NCBI GenBank assembly: GCA_900543475.1
Contig: UQRU01000010.1
Location: 1 to 35,574, forward strand
DNA length: 35,574 nt
Origin: an uncultured Eubacteriales bacterium
GTDB lineage: Bacteria > Bacillota > Clostridia > Christensenellales > CAG-138
Direction of reading: 5' to 3'
The notes under the pieces were generated by a model. It had not been told where the DNA came from and ran no database searches. It saw only the letters and a program-made list of their open reading frames with translations. Below, in pieces: positions 15,185-23,147 of this stretch (the first letter of the stretch is position 1; the number at the start of each line of letters is the position of its first letter). The position numbers and the translations under genes are program-made.

Positions 15185-16639
15185 ATGGCTCAGCCTTATT
15201 TCTTAGCCATTGACGCCGGCACCACCTGCCTGAAGGCGGTTGTAATGGATGCCGGCGGCCAGATCGCCGCTGCAGAGGAAGTGGAAATGGCAGGCTGTTA
15301 TGTTGCTCCCTGCCGCCTGGATATGGAGGCCCTGCTCCAGGCCCTGGCCGGGGCCTTGGCCCGGCTGCGGCCCCGCTGCCCGCAGCCTTGGGACGCCTTG
15401 GCAGGGGTCGGCGTTACCGGCCAGGGGGACGGGTTGTTTCCCTTGGATAAAAACGGCCGGCCCTTCATGCCTGCCATCACCTGGCAGGATGGGAATGCCG
15501 CCCCTGAAGCGGAACAGCTGGCGGGCCTGACCCGAACGCTGGGGAATCAGCGGTGCAACCTGCCCTTTCCCGGGTCCCGGATGGCCATTCTCCGGCGGCT
15601 GAAGGATCATGCGCCGGAGGAATACCGAAATATCGGCTATGCTTTAGGCTGCGTGTCCTTTTTGGTATATTGCTTGACCGGGCAATCGGTTACCGATCTT
15701 TCCAACTGCGGGGAAGGGGTAGACCTTGCGAAGGGCAGCTACGCAGCGGATATCTATCAGGCTTTCGGCCTGGCGGATATGCTGGACAAGCTGCCCAGCC
15801 TCCGCCCCAGCTGGGCGGTCGCCGGCCCCGTGTCCCCCCAGGCGGCTTCCTTGTTCGGCCTGCCGGCGGGGCTGCCCGTGGGGGTGGGGGCCCTGGATAC
15901 CACCGCCGCCGCCTTTGGCGCCGGGGAGCAATGGGACGCTTCCATCATTGCCGGCACCACCCTGGCGGTAAGCCTTTGCTTAGGCGCGCCGCAACCCGCC
16001 CCCACGGAAAAGGGGTTTGTGGACCTGCTTCCCTTTGACCCGCCCGTTATGCGCTTGACCCTGGGGACCGCCGCCGGCGCCTGCGCCTTGGATTTCGTCC
16101 GGCAAAAGTTTTTCCCCGGCATGGATTACGGCGGCTTTTTCGCCTTGGCCGCCCAAAGCAGCCCAGGTGCGAACGGGGTCCTATTCCTCCCCTTCATCAA
16201 CGGGGAGCGGGCGCCCTTTTCCTGTCCGCAAGCCACCGGCGCTTTTCTGGGGCTAAGAAATTCCACCGGGCCAGCGGACCTTGCCCGGGCCTGCGTGGAA
16301 GGGATCGCCTATTCCGCCAGGCACTGCCTCGCCGCCATGCGTTCCACGCCGCCCCGGCAGGCGTTGCTATCCGGCGGGGCCAGCAAAAACGCCGTGTTCT
16401 GCCAGATCTTTGCGGACGCCCTGGGGATCCCCCTGGGATTGGCCCCCGCCTATCCCGGCGCCGCCGGCGCCGCGGCCCTATTGAAAAAGGGCCTCGGTCT
16501 CCCCTGGCGCTCCTCCTCAAAAGCAGAGGTCGCCTTCCTGCCCAGCCAAGCTGACCGCCACGTCTATGCAGCAGGCTTCCGGGACTATTTGCGATCTATT
16601 TCGGCGCTGTTTCCTGGCGTCATGGGAAAAAGTCCTTGA
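15185..16639 (+). CDS. FGGY-family carbohydrate kinase (xylulokinase/erythritol kinase-like)
   Basis: The 484-residue product has the two actin-like ATPase domains of FGGY kinases. The N-terminal phosphate loop is AIDAGTTCLKAVVMD, followed by GVTGQGDGLFPLDKNG and ITWQDGNA. The latter is a sequence style seen in L-xylulose and erythritol kinases rather than glycerol kinase. The catalytic Asp is likely in GALDTTAAAFGAG, with the adenosine motif IAGTTLAVSL and the C-terminal LLSGGASKNAVFCQI. It phosphorylates a ketose or polyol using ATP. It starts 3 nt after the aldolase stop and is translationally coupled. Its own stop overlaps the -35 box of the next promoter. The substrate is unassigned. Confidence 0.88.
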   Translation: MAQPYFLAIDAGTTCLKAVVMDAGGQIAAAEEVEMAGCYVAPCRLDMEALLQALAGALARLRPRCPQPWDALAGVGVTGQGDGLFPLDKNGRPFMPAITWQDGNAAPEAEQLAGLTRTLGNQRCNLPFPGSRMAILRRLKDHAPEEYRNIGYALGCVSFLVYCLTGQSVTDLSNCGEGVDLAKGSYAADIYQAFGLADMLDKLPSLRPSWAVAGPVSPQAASLFGLPAGLPVGVGALDTTAAAFGAGEQWDASIIAGTTLAVSLCLGAPQPAPTEKGFVDLLPFDPPVMRLTLGTAAGACALDFVRQKFFPGMDYGGFFALAAQSSPGANGVLFLPFINGERAPFSCPQATGAFLGLRNSTGPADLARACVEGIAYSARHCLAAMRSTPPRQALLSGGASKNAVFCQIFADALGIPLGLAPAYPGAAGAAALLKKGLGLPWRSSSKAEVAFLPSQADRHVYAAGFRDYLRSISALFPGVMGKSP

Positions 16640-16664
16640 CAATAGTTCAAAAAATATATATAAA
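16636..16664 (+). promoter_or_regulatory. Strong promoter of the adenine deaminase-transporter operon
   Basis: TTGACA (16636-16641, perfect) and TATAAA (16659-16664, 5 of 6) with a 17-nt spacer. The -35 overlaps the stop codon of the sugar kinase. The leader to the start at 16730 is about 60 nt and very AT-rich. Confidence 0.8.
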
Positions 16665-16729
16665 TTAAATTATAGATTAAATTTTAAGCAAATATTTTGT
16701 TCATTTCAGAAAAAACAAGGGGAAATTAT

Positions 16730-18499
16730 ATGATAGCTGATCGAATTCAAGCGGCGCTGGGAAACAAGCCGGCGGATCTGGTGATTGAAAACGGACAAAT
16801 TGTGAATGTATACACCGGCGAAATTTATCCCGGCGGCGTGGCCATCAGCGGGGATACCATTATCGCCGTGGGGGATGTGGCCTATGCCGTAGGCGCTGAT
16901 ACCCAGGTGTTGGATGCCCAGGGGGCCTATCTTACCCCCGGCTTTATCGATGGCCATATCCATCCGGAAAGCACCAGCCTTGCCATTCGGCCCTTTGCCC
17001 AGATCATGTTGCAGCACGGGGTCACCACCATCTTTTCCGACTTCCACGAGGTGGGGGTGGTGGCTGGGCTGGAAGGTATCGAGGCCATCCTGGAAGAAGC
17101 CAAGGAAACCGACCTGAAGGTGTATTTCGTGGTTCCCTCCCATGTGCCCTTCTCCCCCTCCCTGGAAACCAGCGGCGGCCTTTTTGACGAGGCGGTCATC
17201 CGCAAGGCTTTGGCCAGGCCGGATGCGGTGGGCCTTTCGGAATGCGTTTGCACCTACATCCAGTCCTGCTATCCTCCGCTTTTGGCCTCCATGGCGGATA
17301 CCCTACAGGCTCGGGGCACCTTGCAGGGGCACCTGCCCGCCACCAGCGGCCCCGCCTTAAACGCCTGCATGGCGGCGGGGATTTATACGGACCACGAGTC
17401 CTTTTCCGGCCAGGACGCAATAGAGCGCCTGCGGGTTGGTTGCCACGCCATGCTGCGGGAAGGCTCTGTGGCGCGGAATTTGACCGACTGCCTACAGGGC
17501 ATCTTGGCCCAAGGCCTTAGCCTACAGCGGGCCAGCATTATCACGGACGACCTGCACACCGTGGATGCGGTGGAGCGGGGCTGCCTGGACGACGGCGTGC
17601 GCACCGCCTTGAAAGCGGGAGTCTCCTTTGTGGAGGCCATCCAAATGGTGACGCTGCACGCAGCCCAGGCCTTCCATTTGGATGGGGTCACCGGCGGGCT
17701 GGCCCCCGGCCGGCGGGCGGACGTGCTTTTGACCACGGGGCCGGAGGACTTCCGGGTGCAAAAGGTGATTGCCGGGGGCAAGCTGGTGGCGGAAAACGGC
17801 GTGTTTTTGCAGCCCTACCCCCCTGCCGTCCACCAGGAACTGCTCCTCCACACCATGCGGATGAAGCGGCCGGTGGTTCCCGAGGACTTCTGCTTTACGG
17901 TGGATGAACGGGCCAAGGCGGTGGAGGTCCACGTGATCGACACCCTGGATTGGATCCCCATCACCAATGACCGGCACGTTGTTCTGCCGGTAAAAGACGG
18001 CATCGTGGAATGCGATCCCCAGCAGGATGTGCTGTATGTGGCCCAGGTGGAACGCTATGGGAAAAACGGCAACATCGGCAAAGCCTTCATGGGGGGCTTC
18101 CACCTAAGGGCCGGAGCCATCGCCTCCTCCGTCGGCCACGACAACCATAACATCATCGTGCTGGGCACCAACCACGCGGATATGGCCTTGGCGGTGAACC
18201 AGGTGGCCGCCCTGGAAGGCGGGCAGGTGGCCGTGCAGGATGGCCGCGTCCTGGCCCAGGTGGCCTACCCGGTGCTTGGATTGATGAGCGACCTGCCCGC
18301 CGAAACCCTGGCGGCCCAGAAAAAAGCCTTGATCCAGGCCATACAGGCGCTTGGTTGCCCCATCTCCATGCCCTTTATGTTCCTTTCCTTCCTCAGCCTG
18401 GCGGCTGGCGGCGGCTATGCCATTACCGATCACGGGTTCATCGACAGCGCCCATCAGTGCGTGGCGGACCCGGTGATCCGCACCTTATATGAAATGTAA
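16730..18499 (+). CDS. ade: Adenine deaminase
   Basis: Adenine deaminase hydrolyses adenine to hypoxanthine and ammonia in purine salvage or catabolism. The 589-residue product matches the usual length (about 590). The start at 16730 has AAGGGG 8 nt upstream. Motifs: metal site GFIDGHIHPES (H76, H78), TTIFSDFHEVG, GHLPATSGPALNACMAAGI with TDHES, and DDLHTVDAVERG. The Ade-specific C-terminal domain has GNIGKAFMGGF, GAIASSVGHDNHNIIVLG and TDHGFID. It is first in an operon with another amidohydrolase and a BMP-type nucleoside ABC transporter, so it likely processes the base of imported nucleosides. Related amidohydrolases of the same fold could act on other aminopurines, but the C-terminal domain supports Ade. 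Confidence 0.9.
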   Translation: MIADRIQAALGNKPADLVIENGQIVNVYTGEIYPGGVAISGDTIIAVGDVAYAVGADTQVLDAQGAYLTPGFIDGHIHPESTSLAIRPFAQIMLQHGVTTIFSDFHEVGVVAGLEGIEAILEEAKETDLKVYFVVPSHVPFSPSLETSGGLFDEAVIRKALARPDAVGLSECVCTYIQSCYPPLLASMADTLQARGTLQGHLPATSGPALNACMAAGIYTDHESFSGQDAIERLRVGCHAMLREGSVARNLTDCLQGILAQGLSLQRASIITDDLHTVDAVERGCLDDGVRTALKAGVSFVEAIQMVTLHAAQAFHLDGVTGGLAPGRRADVLLTTGPEDFRVQKVIAGGKLVAENGVFLQPYPPAVHQELLLHTMRMKRPVVPEDFCFTVDERAKAVEVHVIDTLDWIPITNDRHVVLPVKDGIVECDPQQDVLYVAQVERYGKNGNIGKAFMGGFHLRAGAIASSVGHDNHNIIVLGTNHADMALAVNQVAALEGGQVAVQDGRVLAQVAYPVLGLMSDLPAETLAAQKKALIQAIQALGCPISMPFMFLSFLSLAAGGGYAITDHGFIDSAHQCVADPVIRTLYEM

Positions 18500-18516
18500 C
18501 CAGGAGGACGACAAGC

Positions 18517-19884
18517 ATGGCGCAAACATATTTGAAAAACGGCTATATCCTCACCATGGGCCCCGATATGCAGGTTTACGATGGCGGCGGCCTGCTGGTG
18601 CAGGACGATGCCATCCTGGCGGTGGGCCAGGTGGACCCGGCGCTGGTACGCCCGGACGCGGAGATCATAGACCTTCAGGGCAAATACATCCTGCCGGGAT
18701 TTGTGAACACCCATGTGCATACCTCCCAGCAGATCAGCCGGGGCGTTGGGGACGACGTGGCCTTTATCACCTGGCTCCACGACCGGATGTGGCCCTTTGA
18801 AAGCAATATGACCGAGGAGGATTCCTACATTTCCACCCTGATGTGCTGCCTGGAGCAGATCCGCTGCGGGGTCACCGTCTTTGCGGAGCCGGGGGGCCAG
18901 TTCGTCAGCGGCATGGCCAAGGCCGTGACCCAGGCGGGCCTGCGGGCCAAGCTGGCAAAGTCCGTGATGGATTGCGGCGAAGGCCTGCCCCCCGTCTGGC
19001 AGCGGACCGCCCAGGAGGAATTGGATCAGCAGGAAGCCGACCTGAAGCGGTTCCACAACACCGCGGAGGGCCGGGTGCAGGTTTGGTTCGGCCTGCGGAC
19101 CATTTTCAACAATTCCGACTGGCTGATCCAGCGCACCAAGGAATTAGCCGACCGCTACGGGGTAGGCGTCCATATGCATGTGGCGGAAGCAAGGGAAGAG
19201 GTGGCGTATTGCCAGGAGGTATTTGGCGAGCCTACGGTAACCCATTTGGAACGGCTGGGGGTGCTGGATCAGAACCTGCTGGCCGTGCATACGGTGTGGC
19301 TCACCAACGAAGAGGTAGAGCTCTTCCGCAAGCGCGATGTAAAGGTCTCCCACAATCCGGCCTCCGCCATGCGGGTGTTGGGCTTTGCCAAGATCCCCCG
19401 GATGCTGCGGGAGGGGATCTGCGTGAGCATCGGCACGGACGGCGCCTCCTCCAGCAACCGCATGGATATGGTGGACGAGATGTGGCTTACCTCCCTCATC
19501 CACAAGGGCTGGCGGCTGGACCCAACGGTGGTACCCTCCCAGGCCATTTTGCAGATGGCCACCATCAACGGGGCCCGGGCCCTGTTGGACGGCCACCTGT
19601 ACGGCAGCTTGGAGCCGGGCAAAAAGGCCGATTTGATCGTCATCGACCCCTACGGCCCCTCCATGATGCCCGTACACGATAAGATCGCCGCCCTGGTCAC
19701 CGCCATGCATTCCACCAACGTCCAAAGCACCATGTGCAATGGGAAATGGCTCATGCGGGACCGGAAGATCCTGACCCTGGACGAGGACGCCATCCTTCGG
19801 GAAGGGCAAAAGGCCGGGGAAGCCATCTATAGGCGGGCCGGTATCCGGCTGCCGGATCGCTTCCCCGTTACAAAGGTTCGTTAA
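18517..19884 (+). CDS. Amidohydrolase, MTA/SAH/5'-deoxyadenosine deaminase or SsnA-like
   Basis: The 455-residue product belongs to the ATZ/TRZ-like metal-dependent hydrolases. The metal ligands are His66 and His68 in GFVNTHVHTSQQ, then VHMHVAEAREEV, and SIGTDGASSSN with the catalytic Asp. SHNPASAMRVLGFAKIP is typical of the MTA/S-adenosylhomocysteine deaminase and guanine-deaminase-like group. It likely deaminates an aminopurine or purine nucleoside (for example 5'-deoxy or 5'-methylthioadenosine to the inosine form). SsnA-type roles in anaerobic purine breakdown are also possible. AGGAGG lies upstream, 17 nt after ade. Having a nucleoside-type deaminase beside a free-base deaminase and a nucleoside transporter suggests it handles the intact nucleoside. 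Substrate prediction is uncertain. Confidence 0.85.
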   Translation: MAQTYLKNGYILTMGPDMQVYDGGGLLVQDDAILAVGQVDPALVRPDAEIIDLQGKYILPGFVNTHVHTSQQISRGVGDDVAFITWLHDRMWPFESNMTEEDSYISTLMCCLEQIRCGVTVFAEPGGQFVSGMAKAVTQAGLRAKLAKSVMDCGEGLPPVWQRTAQEELDQQEADLKRFHNTAEGRVQVWFGLRTIFNNSDWLIQRTKELADRYGVGVHMHVAEAREEVAYCQEVFGEPTVTHLERLGVLDQNLLAVHTVWLTNEEVELFRKRDVKVSHNPASAMRVLGFAKIPRMLREGICVSIGTDGASSSNRMDMVDEMWLTSLIHKGWRLDPTVVPSQAILQMATINGARALLDGHLYGSLEPGKKADLIVIDPYGPSMMPVHDKIAALVTAMHSTNVQSTMCNGKWLMRDRKILTLDEDAILREGQKAGEAIYRRAGIRLPDRFPVTKVR

Positions 19885-19965
19885 CCTCCCCCCCAAGTGG
19901 GAATGGAACAAGATCGGCATTGCCCGGCAACGGGCGAATCGATAAAAAAGAAAAGGAGAAAAAAC

Positions 19966-21036
19966 ATGAAAAAACTACTGGTTCTTTTATTGGCCGCATT
20001 GCTGCTGGTCAGCGCAGCCGCCTGCAAGGCGCCGCAAAACCAAGAAGCCCAGCCCGACGCCTCCGCACCTGCGGAGCAGGAAACCCAGGCGCCCCAGGCG
20101 GAAGATGCGGAAGCGGAAGCCCCAGCCGAGGAAGGGGAAGTGACCCCCAAAGTCGCCTTCATCATCCCGGGCCCCATCAGCGATATGAGCTGGTGCTACA
20201 CCGCCTATCTGGGCTGCGAAATGGTGAAGGAAGCCGGCTATGAAGCCACCTATCAGGAAAACGTCACCACGGACATGCTGGTGGAAAGCGTGCGTACCTT
20301 TGCCTCCGCCGGGTATAACTGCATCCTGGTGGCCACGGACGCCAACCAGGAGGATATCATCGAAACCGCCAAGGACTTCCCGGACACCCAGATCTTCATC
20401 GTCAACGGCGCCTATCAGACGGAAAACGTATACCCCATCTACTTTGCAGACGAGGACCAAGGCTTCCTCATGGGCGCCATTGCCGGCGTTATCACCAAGA
20501 CCAACAAGGTGGCCTATATCGCGGGCATCGACTTTGCGCCCCTCATCAACGGCGGAAAGGGCTTTGAAGCGGGCGTCAAGTATGTAAACCCCGACTGTGA
20601 GGTGCTGGTATCCATCGCGGGCACCACGGAAGACGTGGCCATGGTGAAGGAAACGGCTAAGAACCTGTTTGAAAACGGCTACGATGTCATCGCCCCCAAT
20701 GCGGACCAAGCCAGCCTGGGCGTAATGGAAGCCGCCAACGAGGTGGAAGGCGCCATGGCCATTGCCAATGGCGACGGCATGATCACCGTGGCTCCCAACA
20801 ATACGGTAACGGCCGTGATCATGAATACGGCGGTGGGCTACTATGCGGCCTTTGAGCAGTTCCGCACCAACAGCATCCCCGAAGAAGTCAAAAAGTACGG
20901 CATCGCGGACAACCTGATCGAAATGCCGGAATGGAACCCGGACTTCTTCGCCCCCCTGACCGAGGAGCAGATCGCCAAGGTGCAAGGCGCCTATGACGCC
21001 CTGGCCAACGGCGAGGTGACCATCAACCTGGATTGA
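19966..21036 (+). CDS. BMP-family nucleoside-binding lipoprotein (ABC transporter)
   Basis: The start at 19966 (MKKLLVLLLAALLLVSAAAC) is preceded by AAAGGAG and gives a lipoprotein signal peptide with Cys20 as the likely lipidated residue. An Ala/Glu/Pro-rich spacer (about 25-60) leads to the BMP domain (VAFIIPGPISDMSWCYTAYL, ILVATDANQEDIIETA, YFADEDQGFLMGAIAGVI, NGGKGFEAGVK). BMP/PnrA-type proteins (PF02608) bind purine or other nucleosides at the outer membrane face and pass them to an ABC permease. The 356-residue length is normal. It follows the amidohydrolase by 82 nt and precedes its permeases, with a strong hairpin between. The exact ligand (guanosine, adenosine, modified nucleoside) is unknown. 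Confidence 0.9.
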   Translation: MKKLLVLLLAALLLVSAAACKAPQNQEAQPDASAPAEQETQAPQAEDAEAEAPAEEGEVTPKVAFIIPGPISDMSWCYTAYLGCEMVKEAGYEATYQENVTTDMLVESVRTFASAGYNCILVATDANQEDIIETAKDFPDTQIFIVNGAYQTENVYPIYFADEDQGFLMGAIAGVITKTNKVAYIAGIDFAPLINGGKGFEAGVKYVNPDCEVLVSIAGTTEDVAMVKETAKNLFENGYDVIAPNADQASLGVMEAANEVEGAMAIANGDGMITVAPNNTVTAVIMNTAVGYYAAFEQFRTNSIPEEVKKYGIADNLIEMPEWNPDFFAPLTEEQIAKVQGAYDALANGEVTINLD

Positions 21037-21063
21037 TCCAGGCGATCAAGGACAACCACGGCT

Positions 21064-21090
21064 GGGGGCGGCCCCCTTCGGGCCGCCCCC
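21064..21090 (+). terminator. Strong intercistronic hairpin between the binding protein and permease genes
   Basis: GGGGGCGGCCC-CCTTC-GGGCCGCCCCC is a perfect 11-bp GC stem with a 5-nt loop. No T-run follows directly (CATTTT comes about 5 nt later). It is probably a partial terminator or RNA-stabilising stem that lets the binding protein be made in excess, as is common in ABC operons. Confidence 0.7.
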
Positions 21091-21132
21091 GGCGCATTTT
21101 CACTACCAAAGCATCGACACGGAGGAATGGAT

Positions 21133-22212
21133 ATGGTGATCCGAAACTGTACCCGCAGAGCTTGGGGCAGCCTGAAAGGATGGATGTTTCCCCTGGCGGC
21201 GATCCTGCTGGCTCTATTGGCATCCGCCGTCATCATGGCCTTCATGGGGTATGACGCGCTCCTGGCATATCAATGCCTGTTGCAGGGCGCCTTCGGCAGC
21301 CTAAATGCCATCGGTGAAACCCTGGTCAAGGCTACCTCGTTGATTTTTGTGGCCCTTTCCTTTGCCTTTGCCATGCGCAGCGGCATGTACAACCTGGGCG
21401 GGATGGGGCAATTCTATTTGGGCGCTTTGTTCGGCGGCTGGATCGGCTACAGCATTTCCACCCTTTTGCCGGTGGCCCATATCCCCTTCATGCTGCTATG
21501 CGGCTTTATCGGGGGCGCCGTGTATGCCCTGCTGCCCGCCCTATTGAAGATTTATTTAGGCGCAAACGAGCTTATCTCCACCATTATGTTCAACAACATC
21601 GCTATGCAGATCCTAAGCATGTTTGTTGCAGGCCCCATGAAGGACCCAAACAGCATCAACAACGCTTCCCAATCCCCCTTGATGCAGGAAAGCGTGGATC
21701 TGCCCATTATTTTGAGCGGCACCCGGCTCCACGCCGGCTTTCTCATCGCCATCGCCTGCCTGGTGGCATATTGGCTGTTTTATTCCTATAGCGCCAAGGG
21801 CTACGAGGTGCGGGTGGTGGGCCTGAACCAGGGCGTAGCCCAATACGCCGGCATGAACATCGCCGGCAACCGGCTGCTGACCATGCTGATCGGCGGCGGC
21901 TTGGCGGGGATCGGCGGATGCGTAGAGCTGATGAGCGTCCAATCCCGGCTGATTCAAGGCTTTTCTTCCTATTTGAGCTTCCAGGGGATCTCCGTTGCCC
22001 TGTTAGGCAACTGTACCCCCTTTGGTATATTCTTCTCCAGCGTATTGTATGGCGCGCTGAACGCGGGCTCTACCCATATGCAAATGATCGCCAAGGTGCC
22101 GGTCCCCATCTTGGATATCACCCAGGCGCTCATCATCCTCTTCCTGGCCGGCCGTGGGATTCTCCAGCGGGGCTGGCCTTTGCGCAAAAAAGGACAAGCT
22201 AGGAGGGCTTAA
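21133..22212 (+). CDS. ABC transporter permease 1 (BMP/nucleoside type)
   Basis: The start at 21133 (MVIRNCTRRAW) is chosen because GGAGGA lies 6 nt before it; an ATG 6 nt earlier is too close to the site. The 359-residue product is a branched-chain-type inner-membrane permease (PF02653-like) with 8-10 hydrophobic segments. It carries FAMRSGMYNLGGMGQFYLGA, a signature of nucleoside ABC permeases (NupP/YufP group), and ELISTIMFNNIA. The loop YEVRVVGLNQGVAQYAGMN contacts the ATPase. It pairs with the next gene as a heterodimer. The stop lies 2 nt before the next ATG, whose Shine-Dalgarno is inside this gene. Confidence 0.9.
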   Translation: MVIRNCTRRAWGSLKGWMFPLAAILLALLASAVIMAFMGYDALLAYQCLLQGAFGSLNAIGETLVKATSLIFVALSFAFAMRSGMYNLGGMGQFYLGALFGGWIGYSISTLLPVAHIPFMLLCGFIGGAVYALLPALLKIYLGANELISTIMFNNIAMQILSMFVAGPMKDPNSINNASQSPLMQESVDLPIILSGTRLHAGFLIAIACLVAYWLFYSYSAKGYEVRVVGLNQGVAQYAGMNIAGNRLLTMLIGGGLAGIGGCVELMSVQSRLIQGFSSYLSFQGISVALLGNCTPFGIFFSSVLYGALNAGSTHMQMIAKVPVPILDITQALIILFLAGRGILQRGWPLRKKGQARRA

Positions 22213-22214
22213 GC

Positions 22215-23135
22215 ATGGGCGACCTTATCACACGTTTTTTGATCACTACCCTGGTCATGGCGGCGCCTATGCTGATCGGCGCCATGGGTACCCTTTTTAT
22301 CGAACGTTCCGGCATCATCAACATCGGCAACGAAGGCTTTATGATCATCGGGGCGTTCATGGGGGTTTTAGGCTCCTATTATTCCGGCAGCGCCCTGGTG
22401 GGCGCCCTGACCGCCATGGGGGCCGGCTTGGTCTTTGGGCTCATTTTCGCCCTGTTTACCGTCACCTTCCGGGCCAACCAGGTGGTGACCGGCCTCGCCA
22501 TCAACGCGGTGGCGGAGGGTCTCACTTCCCTGCTGTTCCGGCAATTGTTCGGCATCAGCGGCGTGGTGCCGAAAATCGCCACCTTTGAAAAGGTCTCCAT
22601 CCCCCTCCTCTCCCAGATCCCCATCCTTGGCCCTTCCCTGTTTAACCAGACCCTGGTGGCCTACCTGGGATTGCTGCTGGTGCCCGTCACCGCCTTTGTC
22701 CTATACAAGACCAAGCTGGGACTTACCGTGCGCAGCGTGGGCGAAAACCCCAAGGCCTGCGATACCATGGGCATTGGCGTGAACCGGGTACGGTATGGCT
22801 CCGTGCTCTACGGCAGCATGTTGGCCGGGCTTGCCGGCGCCTTTGTTTCCATGGGCCAGCTGAGCTTCTTTACCGAGGGCATGATCGCGGGAAAGGGTTA
22901 TATGACCTTGGCGGCCATCGTTTTCGGCAACTATTCCCCGGTGGGCATCCTGGTTGCCTGCTTGCTGTTTGGCGGCGTAAGCTCCCTGCAATATCAGCTC
23001 CAAGCCACCGCCAGCGCCATTCCCTATCAGATCTGGGTCATGCTTCCCTATGTGTTTGCCGTGGCCGCCCTGTGTATGTACCGGGTGCGCTCCAAGGCGC
23101 CTGCTTGTAGCGGCATACCTTATGTGCGGGATTAA
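22215..23135 (+). CDS. ABC transporter permease 2 (BMP/nucleoside type)
   Basis: The 306-residue permease of the NupQ/YufQ group has about eight hydrophobic helices. Family signatures are FIERSGIINIGNEGFMIIGA near the N-terminus, NQVVTGLAINAVAEGL, and the ATPase-coupling loop LGLTVRSVGENPKACDTMG. GKGYMTLAAIVFGNYSPVG is also typical. AGGAGG lies 8 nt before the ATG, overlapping the end of permease 1, so synthesis is coupled. It would form the membrane channel with permease 1 and be driven by the downstream ATPase. Confidence 0.92.
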   Translation: MGDLITRFLITTLVMAAPMLIGAMGTLFIERSGIINIGNEGFMIIGAFMGVLGSYYSGSALVGALTAMGAGLVFGLIFALFTVTFRANQVVTGLAINAVAEGLTSLLFRQLFGISGVVPKIATFEKVSIPLLSQIPILGPSLFNQTLVAYLGLLLVPVTAFVLYKTKLGLTVRSVGENPKACDTMGIGVNRVRYGSVLYGSMLAGLAGAFVSMGQLSFFTEGMIAGKGYMTLAAIVFGNYSPVGILVACLLFGGVSSLQYQLQATASAIPYQIWVMLPYVFAVAALCMYRVRSKAPACSGIPYVRD

Positions 23136-23147
23136 GGAGGGATAACC

